A stretch of DNA of 64,000 nt from positions 4,652,501 to 4,716,500 of the forward strand of contig CM040101.1 of NCBI GenBank assembly GCA_022496805.1, written 5' to 3'. The position numbers and the translations under genes are program-made. Of this stretch, positions 25,526-36,940 are shown piece after piece (position 1 is the stretch's first letter; each line of letters opens with the position of its first letter). The notes below the pieces were generated by a model that was not told where the DNA came from, ran no database searches, and saw only the letters and a program-made list of their open reading frames with translations. The stretch comes from Pohlia nutans (taxonomy: Eukaryota > Streptophyta > Bryopsida > Bryales > Mniaceae).

Positions 25526-25930
25526 TTAACAACAACACTTAAAAGGATAAAAAAAAAGATAAAGAGAGATAACAAATAGAGAACACAAAGACAGAGGGAG
25601 GATGAGCAAAGGAATCAATGAGGAGTTCTGCGAAACAAACTCGTCAAGTACAACCCTGTCATTTTCTTCCAAAAAATAGACATTAGTCATGCCATTATAA
25701 GAAAGAGCAACTGTTGAAATCACGCTATCTAGATCAATCCATTGTGTGTCGATAACATCATATTTGAACTTGTTTCTCCCGGGAGCCCATTTGAACCAAT
25801 TCAAAAGAATCTCAAAAGTAGGGCCAGAACTTACATTCTTACCTTCTGTAGTTCGATTTAACAAGTCAAGGGGGTACCTACAGATGCCCCACTTCTGGCC
25901 ACTTTCCTCTTGATCTTCTGGACTCGACCA
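25526..25930 (-). pseudogene. Coding-like fragment abutting a CACTA terminus
   Basis: An open frame on - runs out of the CACTA terminus at 25931 and continues for about 130 codons. It contains coding-like sequence (KWGICRYPLDLLNRTTEG, NWFKWAPGRNKFKYDVID, QWIDLDSVISTVALSYNG) that does not look like transposase. Its first residues are encoded by the transposon end itself, so the 5' part of the original gene is missing. The family is not recognised. It is either a host exon interrupted by the insertion or an adjacent captured piece. Confidence 0.4.
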
Positions 25931-26260
25931 CACTACAACAAATGGAGTATTTTGTGACTGGGGAAATAAGACTATGAAATGCATGGTGACTGGCAGGAGT
26001 CACATTCTTCAAGGCCAAGACCTTTGGGGGGGGCCAAATTCAAAAATATGATTAGCAGTCATATTCTACAGTCACATTTGACAATTGTATTGTATACGAT
26101 CCATGGGAACGTCCTGTACCTTTATAGGGAACGACTGGGAACGTGTCTGCGAATGCCCAGTCATATTTGGCAGTCACATTTTTGCCCCAGTCATATTCTA
26201 CAGTTACATTTTCACCGTAGTCATCTTTTTCCTTTTTTGGGCAGCCCAAAAAAATGTAGG
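25931..26260. mobile_element. CACTA transposon terminus with subterminal repeats
   Basis: The end reads CACTACAACAAATGGAGTAT. Inside are many subterminal repeats of the type cagtca(c/t)att (for example near 26055-26080 and 26158-26225) in both orientations, typical of En/Spm transposase-binding ends. It lies at the 3' side of the transposase remnant on - at 26564-30420. I could not find a matching opposite terminus in the window. Confidence 0.7.
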
Positions 26261-26478
26261 TTGCCTTAGACGGGCCACTTGTATTTTTGCCCCAAGAATC
26301 ATTATGTAGTATTAAGGTTTAGGCTATTTATTTAATAATGACAATTTGTGTTCAAAAGTGAGTACTTTTTGTTGTATGGTATGACCAACAATGAACTGGG
26401 TTTACGGTAATTGGGAATTGTCCATGTTTATTTTTTAAATAATTGATTAATTAATTTTTATTCAATCTTGGAGAGGGA

Positions 26479-26492
26479 GGGGGGGGGGGGGG
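26479..26492. repeat. Poly-G run
   Basis: A run of 14 G residues follows gagagggag. It is a likely site of length errors in sequencing. Confidence 0.9.
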
Positions 26493-26563
26493 AGAAATTG
26501 GCGAGGAATATATAAAGTAGTTATTGTTGGTTTTATTTATTGTGTACATGCATGATGTAGAAG

Positions 26564-29500
26564 TTAACAAATGGCACGGTCTGAGTCGCAGTACTCTAAA
26601 TCATCTACCGATGTGTCATCCTGTCTGAGGCGTTCTAATGCTTTAGCAACCACTTTCGGGGCTACTTCCACCGCATCGCCCAAGATGGGTGTCTTTGGTA
26701 TGAGATCGTCATATAGGCCCGTGGCTTCGAGTCCGGGAAAATCTGATGTTCTGCCCAAGGATACACATTGTACTTCATTTGTTCTTTGGTGTTTGGAGAA
26801 TAACCGAATGCCTCTGGGTTCCCTGCACAGCACAACTTCCTATCCACGCTTGGCCACGTCAAGTGCAAAAAAAACTTGTTCGATGTAGAAAAGGAAGGCA
26901 AATGATTGTGCAGAATATGGGATCAATCTGTCAAAGTTTACAGTAGTGAAACCATAGTCATCGCGCTTCATGGTGGGGCCATCTCCCTTCATGTTTGCAA
27001 CCACCCAATTGCAATAGAGGACCACCACCTCAAAGTGTTCATAGTCCACAGATAGGATTTCCTCTACCTACCCCACGTACTCCAACTCTGCTGCCTTTAG
27101 ATTTGTATTCTTGAGGCCCGCGCGACAAAGTTGTTGAAAGGTCGCGGCTACTCTCGAGTCCATTGTTGTCAATTGTGCCTTTGCGCTCCAGACACGGATG
27201 TGGTTTCCAAATGCATACATGGATCGATACGACTTGACTTGATCTCATGGAGGTAACATCAAGGCCTTTACGTCTTGAGGGACCTCCTCAGTTCCATCTT
27301 CTATGGCACGTACCACTGCTTTTGGAAACCAGATGTAAAAATCTTTGTCGCACATCTTTCTTGGATACACTACCCGGGCCTTCCGCTTCTTACGCCTATA
27401 CTTGTGGTGCTTCCATTCGTGACGTGCTATGTCATCCTCGTATCTTCTGTATGAGAAAAGAGTTATAGTCATGTACATGTTCATACAAAAGTCAGGTTTT
27501 TAATTGATCTGTATAGCCAACTTCGCTTGATCATGGCAAATTCTACATTGCCCGCGGTTTGAAGATTTGAACAATCAAATCATTACCCGTGACGCCTAGG
27601 ACATCACTAGGGGCAGTCATATTGCATATACTCGTAGTGATAGGGTATAGAATGGAGCGTTGTTGTGAAAGTTTGGAGTGCACAACAAGTACTTCTCCCC
27701 TTCTAGGAACTCACCTCCTCCAATCCTCTAATGGTGCCGCATTGTTCACCACGAACTCGTGAATTCATTGTTGAAGGTCAGGTGAGAGGGGGTGTGCCCG
27801 TTCGCTACCTTCGTGGATCTCGTCATATATTGATGGGTCTTCTTTGTCATCCCACAATCTTCGCGTAGTAGTCGTATACTCCTGCATATACTCGGTGCAG
27901 AATCCCACTGCTTCGACTATAGTATAGCCTTTGACCATGCTATCTTCTGGTCGAGCACAATTTCGAACGTACCCTTTCAGTGTCTTCAAGTACCTTTTTA
28001 TAGGATACATTCAACGTGTTTGCACGGGTCCACAAATTTCCACTTCCTCTATGAGGTGCATAACCAAGTGGCTCATGATGTCAAAAAATGATGGTGGGAA
28101 TTACTTTTTCAACATGCATAATGTTATGGTCGCTTCGCACCTCATCTCTTCTATTGCCTTAGGATCAATGGACTTAGCACATATCCTCCTAAATACCCGG
28201 CTCAACATTATTATTGTCGTCCGAACTACTCTTGCCATTGTAGAACGCACACATAGTGACAACACTTGTTGCATGAGGACATGGTAGTCATGGGATTTTA
28301 AGCCTTTGATGTGCCCATCCACATTTACGCGCTTCTTTAGTTGTCCTACATACTGGGTGGGGGTTCGCAATGAATACACTTGGTCTACAAAGACTTGACG
28401 CTCTTTTTTCATTAGAATGTATGAGGATCGAGGTAATATGACGCTGTTGGGTTTCTTTCCTCATACGGGGATTACGGGCTATAGATGTTTGCGTATACCC
28501 GCTTCTTTCATGTCGAGACGGAATCCAAGGGTGTCCTTCTCTCCAAATATGGTTTTCATAATATTCTTAGCGATGTTTTTTTCACAGTGCATAACATCCA
28601 ATGTGTGTCAAATCAGAAGATCCTGCACAACGACTCGAGCCAGTCAAAAATTTGATTGCACGCATCACAACATCACTATGTACAATCATGTCACTGTACA
28701 TAACTGCGTCCACTAACCTAATTCCGTGTAGGATGAGTACGCCAGTGCTACAGGGTCCGCACTATTGTTAATATGATCATGCAATCATTGAAGGTTTCCA
28801 AGAAATCCAATCTGGAGATACTCGTACTTTCCAATATGGAAGGTCAAACAGATATGTCATCTTCTTCACTCCGTGTTCGTGTACAGGGTCTGGCGTCTGT
28901 CTTCTTTTATTTGCGCAGTGGTTTTTTGTCCACTTATATCAATCATTCGCATAACACAGTTGCTCTCGACCGCTCATCCTTTTTGGTGGAGGTCTCATGT
29001 CAGTTTGGCTATCAAAATTGGATCTTCGTCGTCTCCATTGGTAGGCCATTGACAATTGTTGTCTATGCCCAAGGTAAACATTCTTCTTCAATGCTTTGGA
29101 GCGCCGAGTGACTATATTAGGACCACACACAGGACAAGCTCTATGTCCTTTTATTACTTGGCCGGAAATTAATCCGTATGCCGGGAAGTCATTCACCGTC
29201 CACAATAGCATGCCATGTAGCTTGAATGTTTTGTCGTCAGAGTTCCTTTGCAATCCATCCATGCAATCGATCCCTTTCCATAGTTCTTGTAGCTCCTCGA
29301 TTAATGGTGCCAGGTACACATCTATGTTCTTGTCTGTAACACTTTTTTTTCCTGGTATGATTAGCGTGAGCATCATAAGGAAGTTTTTGGTCACTAACCA
29401 AGGGAGAAGATTGTAGTTGAGCATGACTACGGGCCAAGTTGAGTGACTAAGGCTTTGGTTCCTAAACAGATTCACACCATCCAGTGCCAGGCTAAGCCTA

Positions 29501-30420
29501 ACATTTCGTTCTTCTTTCGCAAACCACGGCCATTTGTTATTCACGTGATCCCAAGTCATTTTCCCGCCTACGTGCTACTTCATGAGCTCCGCCAGCCGTG
29601 TGCAACTGTACATTCTTCGCAAACGAGGAATTAATGGAAAGTGTCTCAATACTTTGACATGTATTGTTTTGGAATTATCTACGTACCGCGATTTATGGCA
29701 TGTTGGGCACTCCGTTGCATCTTCCAATTCTTTCTGAAACAAACAACATCCATCTCTACACGCATGTATGAGTTGTAGGACAACCCCAACTTCATCAACA
29801 AACATTTTGCTTCGTAAAATGATTTGTGAAGTGTGTTGTCCTTAGGCAAAATTGTCTTGTTCAACAACTTCAACAACTCGTCCACAAAGTTATTTGGTAC
29901 GGCAAAGGTGGTACAATAGACAAGTAGCATGAGTGTGGATGTAAGACGGTTGAAAGTGTTTCCTAAATAAAGTGGATTTTTTGCTTCGCGTAAGAGGATC
30001 TCCAGGTCTATACCAGTGGGGTCCTTGATGTTCATGGTAGTCCCTCTTGTTTCCATAGAGTTGTTATTGTCTTCCCTTTCCTCATCGCTACCTTTATTGT
30101 CATTTGTTGGGAAACCGTCCTCCCCGTCCGGGTCTTCATCCAATGCATCGTCAACTCGGACGTCATGTATAGTAGTTTCGGTTTCGCACCCATCAAAGTT
30201 GACATTCTCATACTTGTTGAAGTACTCTGCCACCATACGTAAAACCTCTACTTCTCCAACTTCTCCATCGTTTGAAAAGGGCTTAGGGTGAGCCTGGCTT
30301 GCTTGACCACTTCTTGGTACATGGGAGAGCAAGTTTAGGGGGCTGTACTCATCCTGCAATTTCCGGGGGACAATACTGTGGAAATCAGTGTTTTGTCACG
30401 TTTGCCGGTACTCGTGGACA
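26564..30420 (-). pseudogene. CACTA (En/Spm) transposase, decayed, element 1
   Basis: Reading leftwards on -, the segments follow the order of plant CACTA transposases. 30359-28939 carries the tnp2 transposase region (FAVPNNFVDELLKLLNK, ATECPTCHKSRYVD, TWPVVMLNYNLLPWLVTKN, LLWTVNDFPAYGLISG, HRACPVCGP). 28412-27765 carries a DUF4218-type region (GLKSHDYHVLMQQVLSLC, MYPIKRYLKTLKGYVRN, VKGYTIVEAVGFCTEYM). 27049-26620 carries a DUF4216-type region (VVLYCNWVVANMKGDG, DDYGFTTVNFDRLIPY). The frame is broken by stops and frameshifts between and within segments, so no functional enzyme is encoded. The first exon(s) upstream of 30350 are only partly visible. Confidence 0.85.
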
Positions 30421-30599
30421 GGATACCCTCTCCTCCGTGGACGTGACATATGGCTAAACTCCCATGCACAACACATATACAAACAATGGAACATACAACA
30501 ATTGTCACATTCCACTTACAGATGTATACCAGGGTCAGGGTTTTTGATACATGATTTTTATTTTAGCATCCAACATCGCAAAAAATGTGACAATATTGT

Positions 30600-30690
30600 T
30601 TTGTCTTGTCTACACAAAAAATTACTCATTAAAAAAAACATGACTGAGTGTAGTCATGTTTTTTCTAACATGACTGACTCTAGTCATGCC
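30600..30690. repeat. Short inverted repeats, possible CACTA subterminal motifs
   Basis: Two near-palindromes, acatgactgagtgtagtcat and acatgactgactctagtcat, stand next to each other (about 30638-30687). They resemble the cagtcat motifs at the 25931 terminus, so they may mark the promoter-side subterminal region of element 1. Confidence 0.45.
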
Positions 30691-30720
30691 ATGGCTGGAT
30701 TGTTGGATGTCATCTTACAA

Positions 30721-31225
30721 TACGGTGTACGGGTTTAGAAAGTAGTGTGCATAGAGTTCTTTTTCGGCTATAATGTCCCTTGTCGCTATGGTAATTACAT
30801 ATCCCCATTCCTGAGTGTTTTATAGTTTAGGCAACATGCGAAACTCCCACACAACATTTCCTATCTCATTGCGCCCTATGGAACTATTAATGAATCTAGT
30901 GACATTCCCTTTCACTACATCTCCGTCGATGTACAAGTCCGGCTCAGCTTGCATCACATATGACTTCACTTGAGGTTGTGCATTGTTCTAGATTTTGTAT
31001 TCCGGCAAGGTGTACTGTGGTCCTACAAAGTGAAGTAGTTCCACTCCCTCTTTGGCAGGTTGGAGTGCAGATAGACCCCAATCCATGAAGGGGAAGTTGG
31101 ACACCTTTACTCCAATACGAAAATTGTAATCTGCTTGAGTCTCTTCTTCTTGCCATAATTGTAGATGCTTCAAGCTTTGGAGCTCCCCTTCTACTATCTT
31201 GTAGAGTGAACCAGACCACACACTT
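30721..31225 (-). pseudogene. SET-domain protein fragment, two in-frame stops
   Basis: On -, one frame reads through WSGSLYKIVEGELQ, FMDWGLSALQPAKEGVELLH and PQYTLPEYKI, meets a TAG, then continues VMQAEPDLYIDGDVVKGNVT, RFINSSIGRNEIGNVVWEF and RMLPKL, meets a TAA, and continues GYVITIATRDIIAEKELYAHYF. The GNVxRFINxS motif, the RDI…ELYAHYF motif and the order of elements are those of SET lysine methyltransferase domains (family knowledge). Two nonsense codons in one otherwise open frame indicate a pseudogene. In intact SET domains RFIN is usually followed by HSC; here it is SSI. It lies directly 5' of the CACTA transposase remnant on the same strand. Confidence 0.68.
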
Positions 31226-31492
31226 TGGGTTAAATTGTGTATGAGAATGCCTTAGAAGCAGGGACTGCTCACATGCACGCAGTCACATAACTAAGATGAT
31301 ACACACGAGAAGAGAGTCATATGACTCCAGGGAGTCATATACATCGGATGAATTACGGCCAACATGTGGCCTCGCAGGTGGACCCTGCCACCGTGGCAGG
31401 CGCCGTGCGACAGGGTCCTGTCTTTCTAGCACTTGAGCACCTTGTCTATTCTCACTTCCCACACTCACCGTTTTGCCTATAAGGGACAAATC

Positions 31493-31620
31493 ATGGTGCC
31501 TGGGATCCTTGAGTATGAGAGGATGAGGAACAAGATGATTAAAGAGAATGCTTTGGTGCTCAAGGAGCTAGGCGTGCCAGCGCTTACTGCAAACAAGTTC
31601 AAGAAACCCGCAGACCCTAG
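31493..31620 (+). CDS. Exon-like ORF, hypothetical (YERMR motif)
   Basis: ATG at 31493 opens a frame of 43 residues with charged, helical character (EYERMRNKMIKENALVLKEL, then FKKPADPR) that ends at an excellent donor (CCTAG|gtgagt at 31621). The N-terminal style tyr-glu-arg…lys-glu-asn…leu is familiar from many plant nuclear proteins, but I cannot name the family. No downstream exon could be joined confidently; 32978-33346 is the nearest candidate on this strand. Confidence 0.35.
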
Positions 31621-31715
31621 GTGAGTTCCAAACCTGCAGATTCTGATTTCCACCTGAAACACTAGTTCATAATCGATGTAGTTCAGTCAAAAATGCTGCC
31701 AGTCTTTTAGTTGCT

Positions 31716-32160
31716 GCACACGCCGTGGTTTAAGGTTAGAAGTTCACACGCCGTAGGAAGATGCGTAAAGTGCACACGGCGAGGGTTACACTGTAGCAGT
31801 CACGATCTACAAGAACACGCCGTAGAAAGAGGAGTATTGTGCTAGTGTCGAGGGTGGAGACGCCGTAGTGACGATCCAGAAGCACCAGTACTTCAAGCCG
31901 GAACACGGAAAGCAGACGCTGAGGGGGTGAACATGGTTGCATTGTTCACCACGAGGGTTACACTGTAGCAGACGGCACCCTAAACCTTCTGCTCCGCTAC
32001 TTCCCGAGGCTACTTCTGCTCCACATTTACGTGCACAACAAACATGGCTTTGTGCAGACACCGGAGCACTTCGAGCACGCCGTAGGCAGCTTCTCATGGC
32101 GTAGGCAGCTTCTCTCGCTTGAAACCCTAAACCACGGCGTACTTCTTTTTACCGGCGCAT
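31716..32160. repeat. Cluster of dispersed ACGCCGTAG motifs
   Basis: The motif acgccgt(a/g)g or its complement occurs about eight times with irregular spacing (near 31720, 31749, 31776, 31816, 31860, 32080, 32098 and 32131). It is interspersed with telomere-like aaaccctaaacca boxes. No gene is supported here. Confidence 0.55.
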
Positions 32161-32804
32161 GAAACCCTAAACCACAGCACATTCTTGGAGTGAAAGGACA
32201 GAATAGAATTGATCCCAGCTCCCCCTAAGTATGAGTCGTGTCTGAATAAATAACAAGTCATGCCCCAAGTTGCCAATCAGTCAGCTTCGATACAAGTGTA
32301 TGAGTGTATCTGAATGTTGTTCTCCCCCAGCACCGTCTGAACCCTATTGAAATGCGTAGTTCTTCTGGCTAGCAGTCACATTGTACGGAAGAGCGCCTAG
32401 AATTTGAACTGTAGATTGGGTTTAGGATTTAGGGTTTCACTGCAAGGACGTTGTTGACAAGTGGACAATTTCTGCCTACGTTGAAATTCGAAGTGCATAC
32501 AGGTTAGGGTTACAACTGCACTTCCCGTGACTTGGACTAGGGTTCCATGTTGTAAGAGGCTAAGGTTACATGTTGTAAGGGTGTAGAGACATGAGTAAAT
32601 GTTGTTACAAAACCCTAATTGGAAAGTCTGAAACTGCAACGATGGTGTTGGTGTGCATAACCGATGCTCTCATTGTGGCTTCTAAAAGTGCATGAAAGTG
32701 AGAACAGAACCACACGAAACCTAAAATCAAGTATCTTGAACTGGTTAGATTTTTGTAAGTGTCAAAATGGTTGTAGATAACTGAGGATTGTTTTTGCACA
32801 TTGA

Positions 32805-32965
32805 TGAGTCCCTCGAGTCATACTCTTAGGACATTATGACTCAGTGGAGTCATAATCTGAAGACATTGTGACTCCCTCGACTCATAATCTCAAGACATTA
32901 TGACTCGCTTGAGTCATAATCTCAAGACATTGTGACTCCGGTTTATACTTGTTCACTGTGACTCC
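32805..32965. repeat. Palindromic GACTC/GAGTC tandem array
   Basis: Units of about 45 bp, such as gacattatgactc.…gagtcataatctcaa, are repeated three to four times, each holding a small palindrome. Related gagtcatatgactc boxes lie at about 31314-31345. It is non-coding and ends just before the ORF at 32978. Confidence 0.75.
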
Positions 32966-32977
32966 GATTGTGAAGAT

Positions 32978-33346
32978 ATGGACAACATATTAGGAAATGT
33001 GATAAAAGAGGTTGCTAATCTGCCGAATGATATGCAAGTGGAAGTATTCCGCACAATTGCTAGTTTCCTAGCAATTACGTTGCCGGTTTTGGAAATGACG
33101 TCGAATGAGCTTGCAGGTGTTTTTGAGAGCAGCCGTGGCGTGCCCCTGGAAGAGCCTGGCAGAATTCAAGAACAGGGGGGCGGCGAGGGTGTAGGCACCG
33201 TGAAGCCCACGTGGCCAGGGCGCACCCAAGCTGCGCAGAGAAAGCTACTTCCTGAGGCAGAGAGTGGCGACAAGGACAACGGTGGGGACGAACACGCAAA
33301 AGAAGAGGTATCCGTGGAGGAGCGGTCGAAAACAAAGAAGCGGAAG
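32978..33346 (+). CDS. Exon-like ORF, hypothetical, acidic with NLS-like end
   Basis: An ATG-started frame of 123 codons ends at a strong splice donor (CGGAAG|gtaaga). The N-terminal half is helical and hydrophobic (IKEVANLPNDMQVEVFRTIA, FLAITLPVLEMTSNELAGVF). The second half is Gly/Glu-rich and ends with the basic TKKRK, which resembles a nuclear localisation signal. GC content rises sharply at about 33100. I do not recognise the family, and no next exon was found, so it may be the remnant of a captured gene. Confidence 0.35.
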
Positions 33347-35506
33347 GTAAGAACACGAACCCTACGTCCCATTTCTCATTTGTTGTAATCTCCTGATGAA
33401 TTGTGCCATGATTATCTTCCATAATCAATATCTCCATATTATCTAATAAATTTTTCAATTGTTCTAGATAGACTGAAGTTTGTGAAGCAAGCAACCATAA
33501 TCTAATGGCAATTGATCACAAGATGCTACTCATCAAAAGTTTTGGGCAGCTCTTACCATGGACAAAATATTCAGATTTGAAGATTGCATGAATAAAACCC
33601 AACAATCACTACTCAAACCAAAAAGACACGTCGGGCTAGAATTTGCTGCAGATAAGTATTCCCCTGCATTGTTGAAGTATACCGAGTTCTTAATTCTAGT
33701 TAGCCGATCTTTCGAAAGAAAAGGGTTGCCATTTAAGTCTAATACCAAGATGGACTTGTATATCACCTTTCTTATGTACTCCACCACGGGAAGAGCTGAG
33801 TTAGTGTTTGGTATTCCAAGAATGCAGCAGGCTGGTCGTTCTTCAATTGAGTCCAACATTTCGGATATTACTGCCTGACATTTGTCCTCAGCGATTGTAA
33901 CATGATCCAAGCCATCATTGACCAATTCGTCTTCAAAGTTCAGGCCACCATTATAGGTACCATCACCGGACTCATCCTCCTCCGCAGCTTCCACCAAAGA
34001 ATCCCTGAGCACTTCAACATCCCCATCGTCTTCGGAAACTGGCTTTGTGGGAGGGATACAAGACTAGTGCTCTAGCAGCCAATGCTATTGAAACCATGTT
34101 TTTGACTTTGCATGAATAGACGGAGCCTTGTTCAGATTGTTCAACATTGATTGTGCCGCCTTCAAACCCCTCTTCAACGCCAATATGAAGTCGGCATCAG
34201 ATGCCAAGTTACTATAGTCACTAAGATCGGCTGGTTCTTGCCTTGGTTTCAACGGATGTAACTCACCCTAAATGTTACGTTGCTTGTTATGTGCCCTAAC
34301 AAATTTTAGTCCATTCTCACCGTACTCTATTGCCGCCAATTTATTCATAGTACTTGCACAATCTACAAGTTCATGGAAGTCGTAGGCTCTTTCCATACCC
34401 TGCATTCCACCCACTTTGCTAAAGAAGATTTTGCAAGAATCAGACCCAGTCAGATGTAGTGGAACGGGTAAGTGTGGACAAACATCTTTGAAGTACTAAA
34501 TCAAAAGTGCAACAAAATGGCAGGACAACTGCACATCAAGATAACATTGATTTGATACAAAACATTCTTGAACCGTTAATGTTTTTGTATTCCCACCAAC
34601 TAAATGGTCCCCAAACTTCAACCACAATTTCACAAACGGAAGGACACCTTGCTTGCAAGCACAACCCGCTCTCTAAGAGTCAAAGATATAGAAAGAAAAA
34701 TATCAACATAATCAGCACAAATCTGCAAATACATTTCCGTCCCCAAAGTTCTTTCCTGATGAACATCTCTCCTTGTCCTTAATATCTGTAAGCAACTACT
34801 GGTTTTGGACGCACAGATTCTCCGTGCACTTGCCCAATTTTGACGGTCAGTGCAGTGCACGTCCTCCTGTCTCAAGCCATACTCATCTATCTGGAACTTC
34901 TGATACACTTGCCCGAGATGGTCAAGGAAACACACATATGCCCCCAATTGTAAGTTCTTCACAGCAGTATCTAGAGGATTAATTAGTTTTTCCCCATTAT
35001 ATATAAAATCATGGTCATGTAATCCCACAACTCTATTCTCACCTAACCACTCACAACTAAGCAACCACCCTTCCCAAGGAATTGCATACCTGGAACCTAC
35101 CTTACTTGAATAGTCTTGAAGCATGATTTGCCTCCTCTTTGAGTCTCCATATGATGCATGACCAATAATTGGTCCTACTGTAGCAGCACAACATTTTCCC
35201 CACAAACGGTCTATATCGCTCCACTGCCTTCTAATCCAATCAGAGTCAAAGCAATTACATGTAAATGAGACAACTAGAACTAGCCTAGGCAGGAGTGCAT
35301 GCAATGGGTTCACCATAATCACCCTTGCAAAGTTGTCCTTTTTGTTTAGACGGAATGCATCAACTATAGCCTCATAACCTGAATTACCACAGCCTACAAC
35401 TGGCTTAAAGGTTGACACACAACAATGACTATCCTTTGACCCATAGAATCCAACTAAGGTGTCAGATGATGCTTCCCAAACAATTTGGCTCCTAACCTTT
35501 GTCTCA

Positions 35507-36100
35507 TCCTCCGGGGTGAAGGCATAGTATTCTTGACCAAAAAGGTCCGCGGCTATACTCAAATCCGAATGTTTTGGTCAAAGGCTATTAAAAAAAATAC
35601 AAAATTGTCTTTTATTTTTTATTTTTTTTCATGGCGCCCTCTATTGTTGTTATATATACTTAAATCCAAAGTTTCAAAAGAAAATTTACTACAGACTTTA
35701 CTAAAAGTAGTGCTTGAAAAAATTGTATAAAAGTGGTTTTAAACGTAAATTTCATGACCTCAAGTATTTCAATTTAATTATTTTTTTTAATATTTTTGAA
35801 GTCTGTAATGATGTTGAGGGTAGACAAAAAAACAATTGAAAAAAAACAATTTAATGCTCTTGTATTCTATTGTTTTCAAACTTATCTGATTGTAGAGTGC
35901 CTTCTTTTTAAAAACAAATCAAGTTGTATAAACATATATAAATTCATTAAAGATTTATTTTTCAATATATTGTTTTTGAATTTTTAGAACAACATATCTA
36001 CTACATTCTTGTAAAATAATTTAAATTTAATATGTATTTTTTAACCTTGTATTGTTGAATCTTCATGATGTAATTCAATGGTCCAGTTTACCATGCTTTC
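35507..36100 (-). mobile_element. Intron region colinear with a 612-bp TIR element
   Basis: This stretch aligns end to end with the TIR element at 44981-45592. On -, the start gaagaaagcatggtaaactg matches gtgaaagcacgaaaaagtg, and the end ggtcaag…atgccttcaccc matches ggtacag…atgctttcaccc. Inside, blocks such as tcatg..gccctct, aaagtagtg.ttgaaaa and attcaacaat.ca(a/g)gg keep the same order. In the gene the intron uses a donor (gcatg|gtaaac) in one repeat and an acceptor (tttgag|tatagcc) close to the other, and the frame is kept across it. Confidence 0.6.
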
Positions 36101-36575
36101 TTCCTCTGCGAGAATAACGGGAGCAGTCCCTCCACCCTATGTGCTTTCTTTGCCTCAACATAGATGTCAAAAATTTCAGCAAATAGAGCCTCATGTTCCC
36201 CAACAATAAATTTAACTCCCTTCTTATTCTCACATTTAATACTCGAGTAAGAGGGACCAGCATAATTCAAAGCAAAAAGATCGCACATACGTTTGCCTCC
36301 ATAGATCTTCATGGCTTCCGCATAGGAATTTGTATTTTTCGAAAATATGCAACCCTGCCTCACGCGGTTCAAGTTCGTGGCCACAGCCCTAAGGAAATCC
36401 CACAAAGTTGGTTTTCCCCCAAAGGCATTGGTTCTGTGAGCAACCAAAATATTGTTACAAAAGGAAAGCACATCTTTCCTATTAAAGTTTTCAACAGCGC
36501 TTAATTTCAACCTGCGCTGCGTCAATTTTAGTTGTGCGATCCTGGACTTCATCTCTCGGGGAGTTCACTCAATGT

Positions 36576-36940
36576 ATTTTATGTGTATCACGTGCAAACA
36601 AATCTTTGACCCCCTATATTACATTATAAATAATCAATCAAACAACTTGAAAAAATTATAGGATGTTTCTTTATGTTGAAAGTTTATATTGGGAATTTTT
36701 GGGAATTTTCTTTGTTCAAATTAATTTCTTACAAATTTTTGAAGTAAATAAATACACTATGCAACTAATTTTTGTATTTTAGAGCTAGTTTCAATTGTGT
36801 TTTTAAAATTGGTTTTGAATTAATTGAAATAAGAGTTTTCTAAAATAAAAGATACAATGATTATGTGACCACACTCAAAAATTTGGAGCTAAATCAAACT
36901 TTATAAAAAAGTATATAGGGGGTTGAAAATCACTTGTTCG
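36576..36940 (-). repeat. Intron bounded by inverted repeats
   Basis: On -, cgtgcgaacaagtgattttc followed by aaccccctatat lies at the 5' border. The complement of cgtgcaaacaaatctttgac followed by cccctatat lies at the 3' border. The probable donor (gaacaa|gtgatt) falls inside the first repeat. The interior is AT-rich and non-coding. Confidence 0.6.

Noticed and set aside
26479..26492. G-quadruplex regulatory element
   Set aside because: A pure G run of this kind is more simply a slippage tract or sequencing artefact; nothing around it suggests regulation.
30731..30760. Possible CACTA end (agtagtg) near 30745
   Set aside because: It lies inside the SET-domain coding frame and the adjoining bases do not match the 25931 terminus.
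32805..32965. CRISPR-like repeat array
   Set aside because: Units are palindromic and contiguous with no unique spacers of equal length, and the genome is a plant's.
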